This document shows, one piece after another, positions 47,740-60,800 of a stretch of 64,000 nt of DNA. Origin of the DNA: Mactra quadrangularis (lineage: Eukaryota > Mollusca > Bivalvia > Venerida > Mactridae). Location: positions 8,066,258 through 8,130,257 of the forward strand of contig CM046307.1 in assembly GCA_025267735.1 (NCBI GenBank), in the 5' to 3' direction. A program made the translations under genes and the position numbers. The first letter of the stretch is position 1, and each line of letters opens with the position of its first letter. The notes under the pieces were generated by a model that searched no databases, was not told where the DNA came from, and worked only from the letters and a program-made list of their open reading frames with translations.

Positions 47740-48820
47740 GTCAATTGTCGTCGAAGAAGAAAGGGTGACATGCCGTTTATTAATCACTTGTGAAAGTCTG
47801 TTGTCCACATTCGGGGTGCTTTATAATGATAAAGTGTAAGTACAGTGCAAAAACTAATGGATTTGCAACGTTATAGTCACAATATCTGGTTAAATAAATG
47901 GAGACGAACCGCCCTTATTGTGCGAGCGAATCGTCTACTGGCGAATCGTCTACGAGTGAATGTAAGTGGGTGCGAATCGTTCGCTACCTTTCCGAAACTA
48001 GGTCATTCTTCTGCTTTGAGATAAGACGTTTCTACGATAAGTATTATGCTTCATTTGCAGTCTATACATATGCAATGTTGTGCAAATTCATTTTTTATGC
48101 TGTCAAGAGAAATATATGTTGTCAAAACATGACCGGGAATCAACGGTATAGAATAAATAATCAGGTCGGGTTAAAGTTCGTATGAAATATTAATGTGTTT
48201 ATATACACCACGGGAATTAATGAGTATAATTACTATTGACTAGTTTGCGTCGTTTCGGAGTTGTTCGGTAATTTCCGTTTGTAGGGGAGACAACCTAGCT
48301 CCGTATAGTTATATGATAATGAGCCAGTAGGCTTAGATTACGCTTCTTTGTCTTTGTTGAGAGGCGTGGAAATATGAATATTTATGAGTCAGAATAGTTT
48401 TAAGATTTGTCATGTCTCTGGAACGATAAATCGTTCCAAAAATTTTCTTATCTTATATATAACTTAGATGTTTACTGTTGGAAGCCTTAACACTGAACTG
48501 TTAATTATAGTGAGTGTTAGTAAATATACATGTATGTGAATGGTAAGTAAATATGAAGATGTAGGTTTTTTTCCTTTAAAAATTCAACAAGTATTAAATT
48601 AAGAGAAACATAAACATACACTGTTTCTTCACTTTATGAACCATGCATATGGCTAAACATAACACAAAACATACAATCTCATAAAATCATATCAAGTAAA
48701 AGAACACATGTATAGTTCAGGAAACTAAAATTTACTAGTAAAGTCAAACACTTATTTCTAACACTTGAATTATCAAAATACGGAGGATGGTATACGGTTA
48801 CTGTTCAGTGATGTGACTTT
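47740..48820. other. Convertase 3' flank
   Basis: AT-rich sequence downstream (on the minus strand) of the convertase stop. It probably contains its 3' UTR. No clear AATAAA was found within the first 250 bp. The frame at 47898-48185 lacks domain features. Confidence 0.35.
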
Positions 48821-51800
48821 TTAAGGCTGAGCTGGGGCCACTGCAGAGACTTTGAAGAACTTATAATATACAAATATTGCTACACCGGCTATCAAGGCAA
48901 CACCTACCACGCTACCAATGACAGCACCAACAATCACAGCAGTGTTGTCTTCGTCATCATCATCTGTAATATAGGTTAAGCTCTTTTTTTTTAAATGAAA
49001 TATCCATCGTCAGCAAATAGAATGTATATATCTAGTACAAATGAATTTTATTGTATATGACTTTTTAACGAAATGAAGTTTCACTAAAATATTTAATGTT
49101 ATTTATTGCATTTCAAAGCGAGTAGACTGAAACTGAAAGTAAAATTTGGTTATAAATACCAAAAAACAATTGATTATAACACAATATGTTTGAGAAAAGG
49201 TCTTATGAAGGAAAACAAGTTTATCCAAATTCTATAAATAAACACAAAAAAACAAAAAGGGAATAAAATGTGCTCTTATAAAGGATCCCCATTTTTAAGG
49301 AAAGGACATTTGGTCAATGTAAACTAAGAAAACAAAATGTCTGTTGTAAATGCAAATATCTTCATATCGTGACTCTAAGAGTAATGGCGTTTTATTAGGT
49401 TCGTGCTTAAGTTCACCTACTTTAAAGCTATTTCACCTTGTGATTGGGTTTTCTCAGATATATATCTATCAATCACTCTGGGGAGTACTTTACTTCACTT
49501 CTTGCAGCAGTCGACATATTGACGCAAAGGAATTACGCCATCCTCGCATGTACCCTTTACGCATGGGTGAGAAGAAATAAACGCAAGTAAATTTCTCGAT
49601 GAAAGCAATTATTCGTGTCGCTGGTGGGATTCGATACCAGGACCTCTCGATTCCTAAATGCATGTCCTATCACTAGACTAGTACTTGAATCATTCGATTT
49701 ATGAGTTATGTATTCTTTCATGCTTTTAAGTGAAATGTGGTTTTATTCAATTAAAATCAATATACAATAATGAATGTTGTTTTGCTGATATCTTATTTTA
49801 TATAAAATGAGTTTATGTTTAGATATTACGTTGTCAGAAAAACAAAATTCAAAAATATTGAACAAAATATCCGTATAAATACCTTTGGTGCCGTATACGA
49901 TCATTTCAATTGAATACAGGTACATCCTGGTATCTGAAAGAAAACAAAACAACTAAACACTATATTATCTAAATATGGAATGATTGGAATCGAACAAACA
50001 TAAATTTTGCTATTCAAAATGCATCGTAACAACTTTTTGAATAAACTTCGGATTTATTTTAAATCCAGGAATTGAAGATACTTGTGTCTAAACCCTGAAT
50101 TTGAATGCGCTAAACTTCAGTGCTTCGATACTAATAATATTGACTATATGTTTCTCTTCTAAGCAGAGTTTATGCCTTCATCATCGAAAACACCATATTT
50201 TTATGTATTAGCATGAAAAAGTACTGTTTATTTTTTTGAAATATTAAAGATAAAAAGAAACAAAATTACCCTCCGAAATACTGACATCTGTAAGGGTAAG
50301 GGTCCAGTTTCCATTTGGTTTCTCTCCCCAGTAATGCACGGACATGAATTTCCATGAAGTCGGATCAGACAAATCCGCAATGTCGTAGGGTCTACGACTG
50401 AATATAGTACTCGTGGTACCCTGTGGTGATGTGAGATCAAACTGTATATCTCCTCTCCAGTATCCTGCGTAAAATATCTTAATTTCAATCCATTCCAGAT
50501 TATTGATATGACAGTTTTCTATAGCATGGTCGGCTGAAATAGGATCGTGGTACGAGAACCTGAAAATGTTTCATCTAAGATTAGAACACCTATTATAATT
50601 AACTTATTAAAATAAATCAGTTTAAATATTTCTTGATCATCATCGTCGTCATCCTCATGAAAATCATCATCATCATTATCATCATCATTGTCAAAACTAT
50701 AATTATTATTGTCATCATTATTATAATCAGTGTACTCATCATCCTTATTATCATTATAATCATTCTTATAATTAACATAATTTATCTGTTTATATAATCT
50801 CCATTTTCGGGAGAAGTAAACGCACAAGTATGATAGGTTTTACAAAAGTTTGAAACATGTAAGGTATGAATAAAGTCTGTACTTCTACGTATGAGATATA
50901 CGATATATATCAATGTAGCATACTTAACCCTTTGTATAAGTCTGGATAAAAAAATCCTGACATTTATAGAGGGATATCAATGATTGATATATGTAGCAAA
51001 CTTTACATGTATATTATCAACAAACGTCTATCACTTTATGCTGAGATATAATTATGATAGTATATCAGAGCCTCAGGGGCCTATAGACCAGGATATTTTG
51101 CCATTGACAATGCATTTGTCTTATTATTCTGTTATCAGTACATGTTTAAGTATAAAAGGCAAAAAGTGCATGTGGCATTTTTAGACTTTCGAAAGCCTTT
51201 GATTCAGTAGCAAGATGTAATTTAAATTTTTCATTGTTAAAACATGGAATTAATGGTAACCTTTTTAAATTTATTAAATCTATCTACCAATCTGTTAAAA
51301 CCAGGGTAAGAAATGGTAATCAAAATTTTAGCTATATTATTGACTGTCCAGTTGCTCTGAGACAAGGCTGCTGTTTGAGTCCGATACGGTTTAGTATATT
51401 TATCAACAAATTGTATGTCTTTTTACAAGAAAGCAATGTATGAGGTTTTCAACTTAACCCAGATATTATTGAACTATTTTTACTTATGTTTGCAGATGAC
51501 GTTGCACTTCTTTCTGAAAACATTTTTTGTTTACAACGGCAGTTGAATTATAAAGAGAGTTTTGTGCCATTTCACATTTACAAAAACAAAATTGTTGTTT
51601 TTAAAAATGGTGGTCGACTAGGCCAAACAAAAAATTAGTATTACAACGATAATCTAAGTGAATGTTTAATGGTTTTAACTATGTCGGTGTCTATTTTCAA
51701 TCGTCTTTATCTATGTATAAGATAGCTGACAATATAGCATCTAAAGCTAAGCGAGTACTTATGTCACTTTTATCATCAATATAATCCGTAATGCCTAATA

Positions 51801-54800
51801 AAGTTCAGAGTTTTCATTCATCCTTATTATCATTATCGGCATTATTATTACAATTATTGTAATTCCATGTATTACATGTATAATTATTATCAATATTATT
51901 ATAAATTTCATCATTATCATCAGTATTATCATTTCCACCACAATTATCATTATAATTATATTTTTTATTATTAGTATCGTTATCATAATTGTTATCATCA
52001 TTTTTTTTAAATTATTTTCATCATCATTATAATAATTAACATTATCATCACCATAACTATCATTAGCATTCTAATCCGGGTCAGTAGCGCAGTTGGTAGC
52101 GCGCCAGGATTTAGAATCTCGTGTTCCGAGGGGGTACGGGTTCGAATCCCACCCGGGGAGGTTATGCCCTTCAATGAATATTTGATAATATTGTCAATTT
52201 TCCTCCTTTAAGAAGTTATATGGAGAAGTTTCCGGCCTTGTGGAAGGGTAAGTGAGCACTAGTTATTGAGAAGGGTCCAGAAAGCTAGGTTAGGTGCGCT
52301 AGACACCTTAAATGTGTTGACACGGCGTTAAACCGTAGAATAAAAATAGATAACATTAGCATTGTTATTATTATTATTATTTCTGGTCCAGTGGTTCAGT
52401 ATCCCCTCATAGAATCTATCAATGTGTTGTATGACTTACGTTAATCTTAGAAATAGTAACATCCTATTATTCAAACGCATCATGAATGAAGAAAATGTAG
52501 ATCGCTTGACTCAAATTAGTAAATTTATCAAAATTATTCTGAAAACTTTCAACAATCCACCTGGCTTTAACAACTAATTACCTCCCTCTTTTATATGTGT
52601 TCTTTAGTTCACTTTTATTTATTGACTTTTCCCCCTAAATAATCGTGACATATCTTGTATAATATTGTAATGTAGAAGCCTCCTAACGTCCTTCAAAGAT
52701 TAATAACAATTTTAAGTGACACAGAGAGGTTCCTACCTAAGTGTAATACATATTATCACATGTAGCTTATCTTTATAGCCTGGTATCATGTATATATCAT
52801 CTATGTACTGTTTTTTTTCAATTGTACCTCTATTCACATGTATCATGTGCTGAGTGTAAAATAAACTGTAAACTGTAAACTTACACGTCAACAATCGTTG
52901 GAAGAGTGGTACATGTTATAAGTTCCGATACAGTCTGCCACGAGGATGCAGCATCTACCATTGCTTCAGCATTCATCAATCCAAAACCAAAATACTGACT
53001 AACTGAAATATGTAAAACAGTATGATGTTTTGTTTTAATGATATGACTGATCTTGTTATCGTAGTAGGTAAAACGTCTCACATCAAATCCAGTTCATCAA
53101 ATACCATAATTATTATTTAAATCGTTTAACATGGAATTAACTATACGAACCGTATTTTCTATGTTGATCAACATTATAGTATATCAATAATTTAATCATG
53201 CAGGAAGCCTCAGACTTTTTAATTCAGTATATACAGGGCATGAACAAAGTCAAATTTAAAATTTACTCAGTTATTGGTCAATAGAACACGTAAGCCTTAG
53301 TTCACAAAAAGTCATTTTCGCCAAAAAAATATTTCTTTTCGCAATTTTTCACTGAAGAAAGTCCTTTTCATATTTAATGCAAACCGCTCTTTATCTAAGC
53401 TTACAAAACGTTTTGAGATAGAAATATTAATATATAATAAACCTACAAGTTTTCCCAGCTGCATTTACATACGTTGTTACGCTTGAATGTAATCCAGAAG
53501 AGTCTGCTGTTTCTACGATTAAATGTTGAACGTCTCGCCACGTTAGTTTTGGGCTGAAAATAAAAAAATCAAAGCACTGAAAGAGCTGAATGAAATATAT
53601 ATTAGCGGTTCTGTTGCACTTACTATGACAATATTTAGTGACAAAATCATATCAAATTAGCTTAAATGTGCTAAATAACTGTTGTTAAACTTATACACGT
53701 GTAGGTGACTATACACAATGTTTTTAAGTGTTTTAGATCCATTTCATACCCTCTTAAAGATGTTTTCGGTAGCAACTTGTGCGCATCGTTCTGGGCATAT
53801 CTCAAAACGACGTCAACGTGGAATAAAAAAAAATTATTTCGATAGAAGTGGTGGTATTTTCGGCGATTTTCAATGAAAAATCCGCCAACAAATATCCGTC
53901 CGACAAATAAGCATTTCAAATAAACGAGGGAATTCACTCTATTTCCTTCCAAAGTTGGTTAATTCCCTAAAATAGTTTCATTTTATGTAAATTGTAACTT
54001 TTTCTGTATTTTGTGTTTCAGAATGACACCCACATAATCTGAGAAGTGTGTGTTAGAAATTATTAAGAATATTGAGATGATTATTTCACCCTGAAAGGGC
54101 TTGCAGTTACTATACTATGTTTATGATTGACCAGTGTGTCAGCTTTAATTGTCTGAACATAATTAAAATATTACGGTTCATCTTACTTGTTATGTAGGAC
54201 AACCATGAATATATAAGTAGATTACAATTATACCATGACAACTTATCTAGCATGATTGAGAGACATTTTAGTATGAATTGTTATGTTATGACATTCCAAG
54301 ATATTTGTTGTTTGCGACGTTTGATAAAATGTACATTACTGAAAGATTGTTCAGAAGTTATAACTGAATAAAATGGCTCATTTGTATATAAAGCATAATT
54401 TATTTGGTGAACTTGATTTTAATATAAATTTTCCTGCACAGAGGGAGATGTTGTCAGCTCCTTGTGGAAGGTTAAACAGTACTGGTTAAAGTTAATGGTC
54501 CATGACCCAAATATGTGTTGATAAAAAGTGTTCGATCCATTTAAAAATAATATTGTTATTCAATTTCGAAGAAAAGCCTTATGGTAGCAAAGCATGTTAA
54601 TACATTGTTTAACATAAAAGTCAAGCACATTTCTGGAAAATGATCATTCAGTTGCCATGGCAACTGGAATACTATTTATATGGTAAACAATTTCAAAATT
54701 AGCTTATCTGTTCTGAACCTCATAAATTAGCTTCCTCAAGTATGTTTTGATAATAAAACAAATTTTATTTTTTGCATTTTAATGTTGAAAATAGAAGGGT

Positions 54801-57800
54801 GGGGTAGTGATCATGGTGTTTATGAAATTTCGTCATGATTTATGAATTTTTATCCTTAAGAGCTTTATTTTTTTGCTATTGAATTGTGTTTTTACACTTT
54901 AAATCAGATATTAAAATGACAAGTGCCGAAGCCATTCTGAAAATTCTTCAATGAAGCCATATTTACCGTGAACATATCATACAATTTTGAACATATGAAG
55001 GCTTACACACAACCATTTTACGACAAAACGAGTTCAGTGACCCTACATTTTTTCATTTATTCATGCTAGTAAACAAACATTTTTCTTAAATATATTAAGA
55101 TTTAAAAAAATTGATGGACCAGTATTCTTGGAATTCTACTTTTTAAACAAAAATGTATGGAATTCTTAGTAGAAAATGTTCAAAATTTTGAAGGTATGTG
55201 CCGTTAAAAACACCAAATTATAGAAAAGATTTTGGTTGTACTTATGGAATATTTTTTTGCTATTGCTTCCTTTGGCCAATGAATGCGACTTAAAATAAAA
55301 AAGAAGTACATCACATGTTTTTTTTTCTGGCTGTTTTGAAGTATATTGGGGGTTCAGATAAACTAGAAAAAGAGTCTTAAATTATTGCATCGACATGGTC
55401 ATTTGGTGGTCAGTTATTGAAAAAACGAGTTCAGTGACCTATGTTTTCTCTCTGTCAGTGAATTAGTCATGGTCCATTCTACAAAATATGAAATCAAATT
55501 TTGCAGTAATGATATGCGGAGTGGATCGGGGTTTTAGCTTAGATTCAATGCTTGGAGCTGAAATTACGGTTTGTTAACTTTGGAACGATGTTCAGAACAT
55601 CGTTCCAAAAATCAAAGAAATCTTGCACAAACTTTTTGTCTGACTGTCTACCTCATGTCTTTGAATTGTTATAGGAAGATATTGTTCTGGTCAAACTTTG
55701 AACTATCAGCAAGTGCTACGTCCAATGCAGTAGGTCATTTAATCGTTAATATACAGTGTGTAGGTCAATACCCAAACAACAAATGTACGTCGCCATACAA
55801 ACCAAATGCACGTGTTATAGGAGGAAAGCCTAAATATAACCAAATGTAGAATTATGTTTTATCATAAACGATTCTCATAAAATTTCGACTATAATTGGCC
55901 TAGCAATGCATAACATTGGTTAGTTGTGTGTACATGGGCCCTCAAGACATCATCCGGACGAACAATCGTGCACAAATGATGAACAGATGAATATAATATA
56001 GTAGGGTGTAAAATAAAGTACGAAACATACTTGGCCTCCAATGCTAGGGCTATCATGGCGGCTGCCATTGGTGTAGCCGCTGATGTCCCTTGAAAAGTGT
56101 TGACCTCACAATTGTCGTTAACATAGGTAGTTGCCTGAAACGATGGCGACAAGGAAATACACAAAAAATCTCAGAGTAGTATTAAACTTGAACCTATCAA
56201 TGAAATACGATGTTATTCTATTCTACAATTTTTCTAAATGCATGTCACTCTGTTGATTCAAAATTTAATTTCCTATTTAATATTATCAATTAAAACGTTT
56301 TGTTTATATAGTTCATCAATTTGCTGTACTGAACGTGTTTGCAAAACAAATCATTAGGTGATGTCTTCTTACACACAAAACAATGATTTGAGTGGTTGGT
56401 TTTCCTTGAGATTTTTCGGTGCAGCGAACTAAGCCATTTTTAACTACATTCTAACCAATACCATTCACTCTACCGTTCCTGATTGTCCAATAAAATTCTT
56501 GGTTAAGAGAACTGAACAATGATATTGTACCACTGATTGTTTATTATAAACAGGTGCGTAGCATGGGCAGTAGTTCCTGACTATTTGCACTGTGTATTAC
56601 TATACATTCATGGTGGTTCACAGGTGCCAGACACAATTTTCCTTCTTATTATCATTATAATCATAATTATTATCAGCATCATTATTATTATCATCATCAT
56701 CAGTATAATAATTCAATAGTCAATGTACATGAAATGTAGAAAAATTGTCTGCTTACTATTCTCATGTCATCTGCGCCTCCAAACGTTGCCGCAAGAATCG
56801 CTGCACATTTTTCAGAGTAAAAAGTAAATGAGCCCTCGTCAGACACTGATCCGATTGCAATAGTGTAAATAGACTTGGAAAACCCATCAGCATTGCAGTC
56901 GTCATAAAAGTCACCACCGTTTCCAGAAGCCCAAACATAGATAGCGCCTAGACCATTTCTGCCCTTAAAAAGTAACAAAACTTAAAGTGCAGTATAAAGT
57001 CTGCTTACATATACATAGTGCCAATTTACAGCTGTGAGATTGAAACAACTGCAGGTAAAATTCATGCTGAAGGAAAATAGCAGTGATCTTAATAGGGTTC
57101 GAACCCGAGGCCACTTGATTTGTAAGAGTGAGTCCCACCGCAGGACAACAGCTTCTTACCTCACTTATAATAAAGCTACCCATGAAGACAGGTGAAGGTC
57201 GACTGCGACCAGACACACTTTATTTTGCTCTGATGTTTTTCGATATTTATTCAAGTAAACTACGGTGTTTTGTGAATATTTTTGGATGTATATGTTCATG
57301 AACACTTCAGCTAAGTGCATCTTTAATTATATTTTTATTATTTCAATCATATGTTTAGTTATTCTTAAAAACTAAATTCAAACTTTTGATATTTTTTTCA
57401 TCAAACATCTAACATTTTACAAAATACAGAAATTGAAATGTGACCGAGATCGATTATTGGATTTAGGTTTAAATGTGTACAATTATCCGTGTTTATACAA
57501 AGTTGATACTGCTACATTAGGTGCTGAATCCAGAGATTTAGCCTTTCCGGGAGGAGTGAGTAGGTTGACTGACCGCCGTTATATGACCTTATATGTGTTG
57601 CTACGGCGTTAAACCCAACAAAAACAAACAAACAAAACAAAGCTACATTAGGTATTATTAATTCACTCAAATTAGCTCCCCACCGATCACAAAAGAAAAA
57701 CAGATGTATTGTAAAGAGTTCAGTTAAAACTCCCCAAGGCATTAAGAAAAACAACTTAATATACCCCAAAATATGTAATACTGTTAGTCAGATAAGTGAA

Positions 57801-60800
57801 AATGTAAATTGTTTGACTTTGATTTGTAGATCTGCTGTTAACAAAAAGTTTGCTATAGGCCAATATCTGAGGGAAGAAAGAATAGATTTTGCTGTATTGA
57901 CAGAAACTTTGTTTTCAGATGATAAAAAAACATTTAATCGAAACCTCAATCTCCGTAAACAGAGATCCTGTTCTACTCGCGTTGTCGTACTGGATCTCTA
58001 CTTAGTCAATGCAAGGTCACGTCGAGATGAACTTTGTGTCGACCAATCAATGCGTAGCTTTCATCTAGACGAAAACACTATTAATCACATTTTGATTTCG
58101 TAATTTCTATTTTTAGACCAAGGTTTGCATGCAAATTTAAGAGCGGTATTATTTACAGTCTGCGATTGGGTGGCTCATTTCAAATTGCGTGACGTAGACG
58201 ATGTAAACAAGTTACGTATCATAACAATTTCGTCATGAATATTATGATGAGAAAAGGTCACCTGAACGTGACCTTTGTTTGGAAAAGGCCAGATCTAAAT
58301 TAGCGAGTATGCGAGCGGTAAAATTTTAGATCGGGTTTTAATCAGATTGTCGAAACCTCGGATCTAAATCAAAATGGGTACAGATTAACAGTAGCCAACA
58401 GACAAAATAAAGTGTGGGGGGGGGGTAGCAATAACTAGTCGAATTGCAATTTACATCAATAAAATTAAGAGTGGGGATACAAGAAGCTTTGAATTTGGTA
58501 TTTGGAAATTGATTTTCAAAAATATTGCCCTTCATTGTATTGGAATTTACAGAAATCAATCATGAAATGTTTACTTCTGATTTTAAAGACATTACTATCG
58601 ATTGTGAAGATGTTGATTCTTGCGTGAATATTTGTAGTCAAAACTTGACATGCATGCTCCAATATTTGGAAAAAAACAAAAGATTCATAGGTCTTCAAAC
58701 CCTGGTTTACAGAAAATCTAGTTTTACTTAAAAGTTCAAAGATGAAAAACAAGAAAGATTATGGAGAAAATATGGAAAGCCTGAACAATTAGAAGCTTTC
58801 GAGTTTGCGTAACCGTTATCATTATGAATTGAATGAGGAAAAGGTCAAATCACTTAGTCAAGAAGTTCTTGGTGCTAAAGATGATACAAAACAATTATAT
58901 AAATTTGTTGCTGAAATGACAGGAGTAAGATCTGAGAATCCAATGCCGAAAGGTCATTCTGATATCTCATTAGCAGAAAATTTTGCTACTTATTTCTTAA
59001 ATAAAATTTCAAAAATTAGAGAATTCTTGATGCAGTTTCCAACTTACTCACCCCAACTGAAGGATGTACCTAGTCTTGACCATTTTAAGGATTTCACTAT
59101 AAAAGAGGTCAGACATCTTATATGCGGTTTAAATACCAAATTATCTGAGCTAGACATATTGCGGACAAAATTGCTAAAATTTTACCTACAAGAATTATTA
59201 CCTCTAATTACGCATTTAATAAATATTTCATTGAAACATGGTGTATTCCCATCCAAGTGGAAAGAGGCAGTTGTAAGGCCTCTTATCAAGAAGGTGGGTC
59301 TGAATCAGGGATATGCTAACTATAGACCGGTTAGTAATTTGTCCTTTTTATCTAAGGTAATTGAAAAGGCCGCTTGGAATAGATTGAATATTCATGTTGA
59401 TGAAAATAATTTTCTGTCAGAAAATCAGTCTGTATATAGACGTTTTCACTCATGTGAGTCAGCCCTTCTTAGATTAGTTAATGACCTATTGGGTGGTATG
59501 AAAAAAAAACCAGAAGTTACTGCGTTAAAAGCTATTGATCTGCATTTGACACTGTTGATCATGACATTTTATTGGTACCTAATGATCGATATGGCCTACA
59601 GAACAGTACACTTTACTGGATTAACTCATATCTTGGTCCACGTGCAAGTCGAGTCAACGTCAATACTAGTTTATCATCTGTACGTCCGTTAGATTGCAGT
59701 GTTCCACAAGGTAGTTGTTTGGGTCCATGGCTTTATCTTGCCTATACAGGATCCTTATTTGATGTCATTCCATCTGATATATCAGTGCATGGTTTTGCAG
59801 GTGACCACACAGCTAATACAAAATTCTGTGCTAACAATCAGAATGAAGAAGCAAATGCCATTTCTGATCTTGAAGATTGCGCCGTAACAATAAATTCATG
59901 GATGAATGAAAATAAGTTAAAACTGAACAACTCAAAGACTAAGATTATCATGTTTGGAAGCAAAGCACAGTTGAAAAAATGTTTAACCCAGTCAATCAAT
60001 TTTGCTGGTGAAACTGTAAAATTTGTGAAGACTATTCGCTATTTAGGGGCATTCTTGATGAAACTTTAAGCTCTTAAGATCACATCAAAACAAAAAGTAG
60101 CCATGTTCAATTATTTACGTATCAAAAGTATAAGAAATATTTGGATAAAGATACAACAGAAACACTAGTCCTATCTTTGGTTATGTCACACATTGGTAAC
60201 TGTAATCTGATCTTGAATGGAATCTCAAAATGTGATCTATGCAAATTTCAGCGAACTCAAAACATGTGTGCCAAACTAGAATTAAGGCAAAATATCAGAC
60301 AGTTCAAAAGATGCTTTGTACTCACTGCACTGGTTACAAGTTAAAGCAAGAATAAACTTTAAAATATGTACTTTCATGTACAACTGTTTTACTGGAACTA
60401 CACCTGCATATCTGACTGAAATTCTCCAAAACCCTGCAGAAAGCAGATCTGGGTTTAGATCTGAAAAATTCAAAGACCTGATTTTTTGTGATACCAACAA
60501 ATAAGAAAAAAAACATTCAGTTACAGAAGCTTTAGTACAGTGGGCCCAATGCTACGGAATAAGCTACTAGATGGTGTCAAATACCTACTTATGGATATGT
60601 TCAAAAAACGATTGAAAACTCACTATTTCTCTACCTTTTATGATCTATTCTAAAATTGACAGGGCTAGTTAATGCCTTAACATACAATGGTAAATAAATT
60701 AAGTGAATTCATCATGACATGAGAATGAGGATTGCCTCGCTCTCTGTCATTGAAATACCTTGTTTTATATGACTGCATTACTGCTTAAATAAGGGTTCCC

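Noticed and set aside
47898..48185. 95-codon frame (ESSTGESSTSE)
   Set aside because: No domain, no splice support and a composition like the surrounding DNA.
50519..50827. Asp/Asn-rich minus-strand frame, 102 codons
   Set aside because: It is a reading of an ATC/ATT microsatellite in a convertase intron.
51795..52001. Ile/Met-rich frame
   Set aside because: Simple-sequence translation with no independent support.
52076..52150. Possible functional tRNA gene
   Set aside because: A- and B-box-like parts are good, but the arms do not fold cleanly by eye and it is joined to a SINE body also found at three other places.
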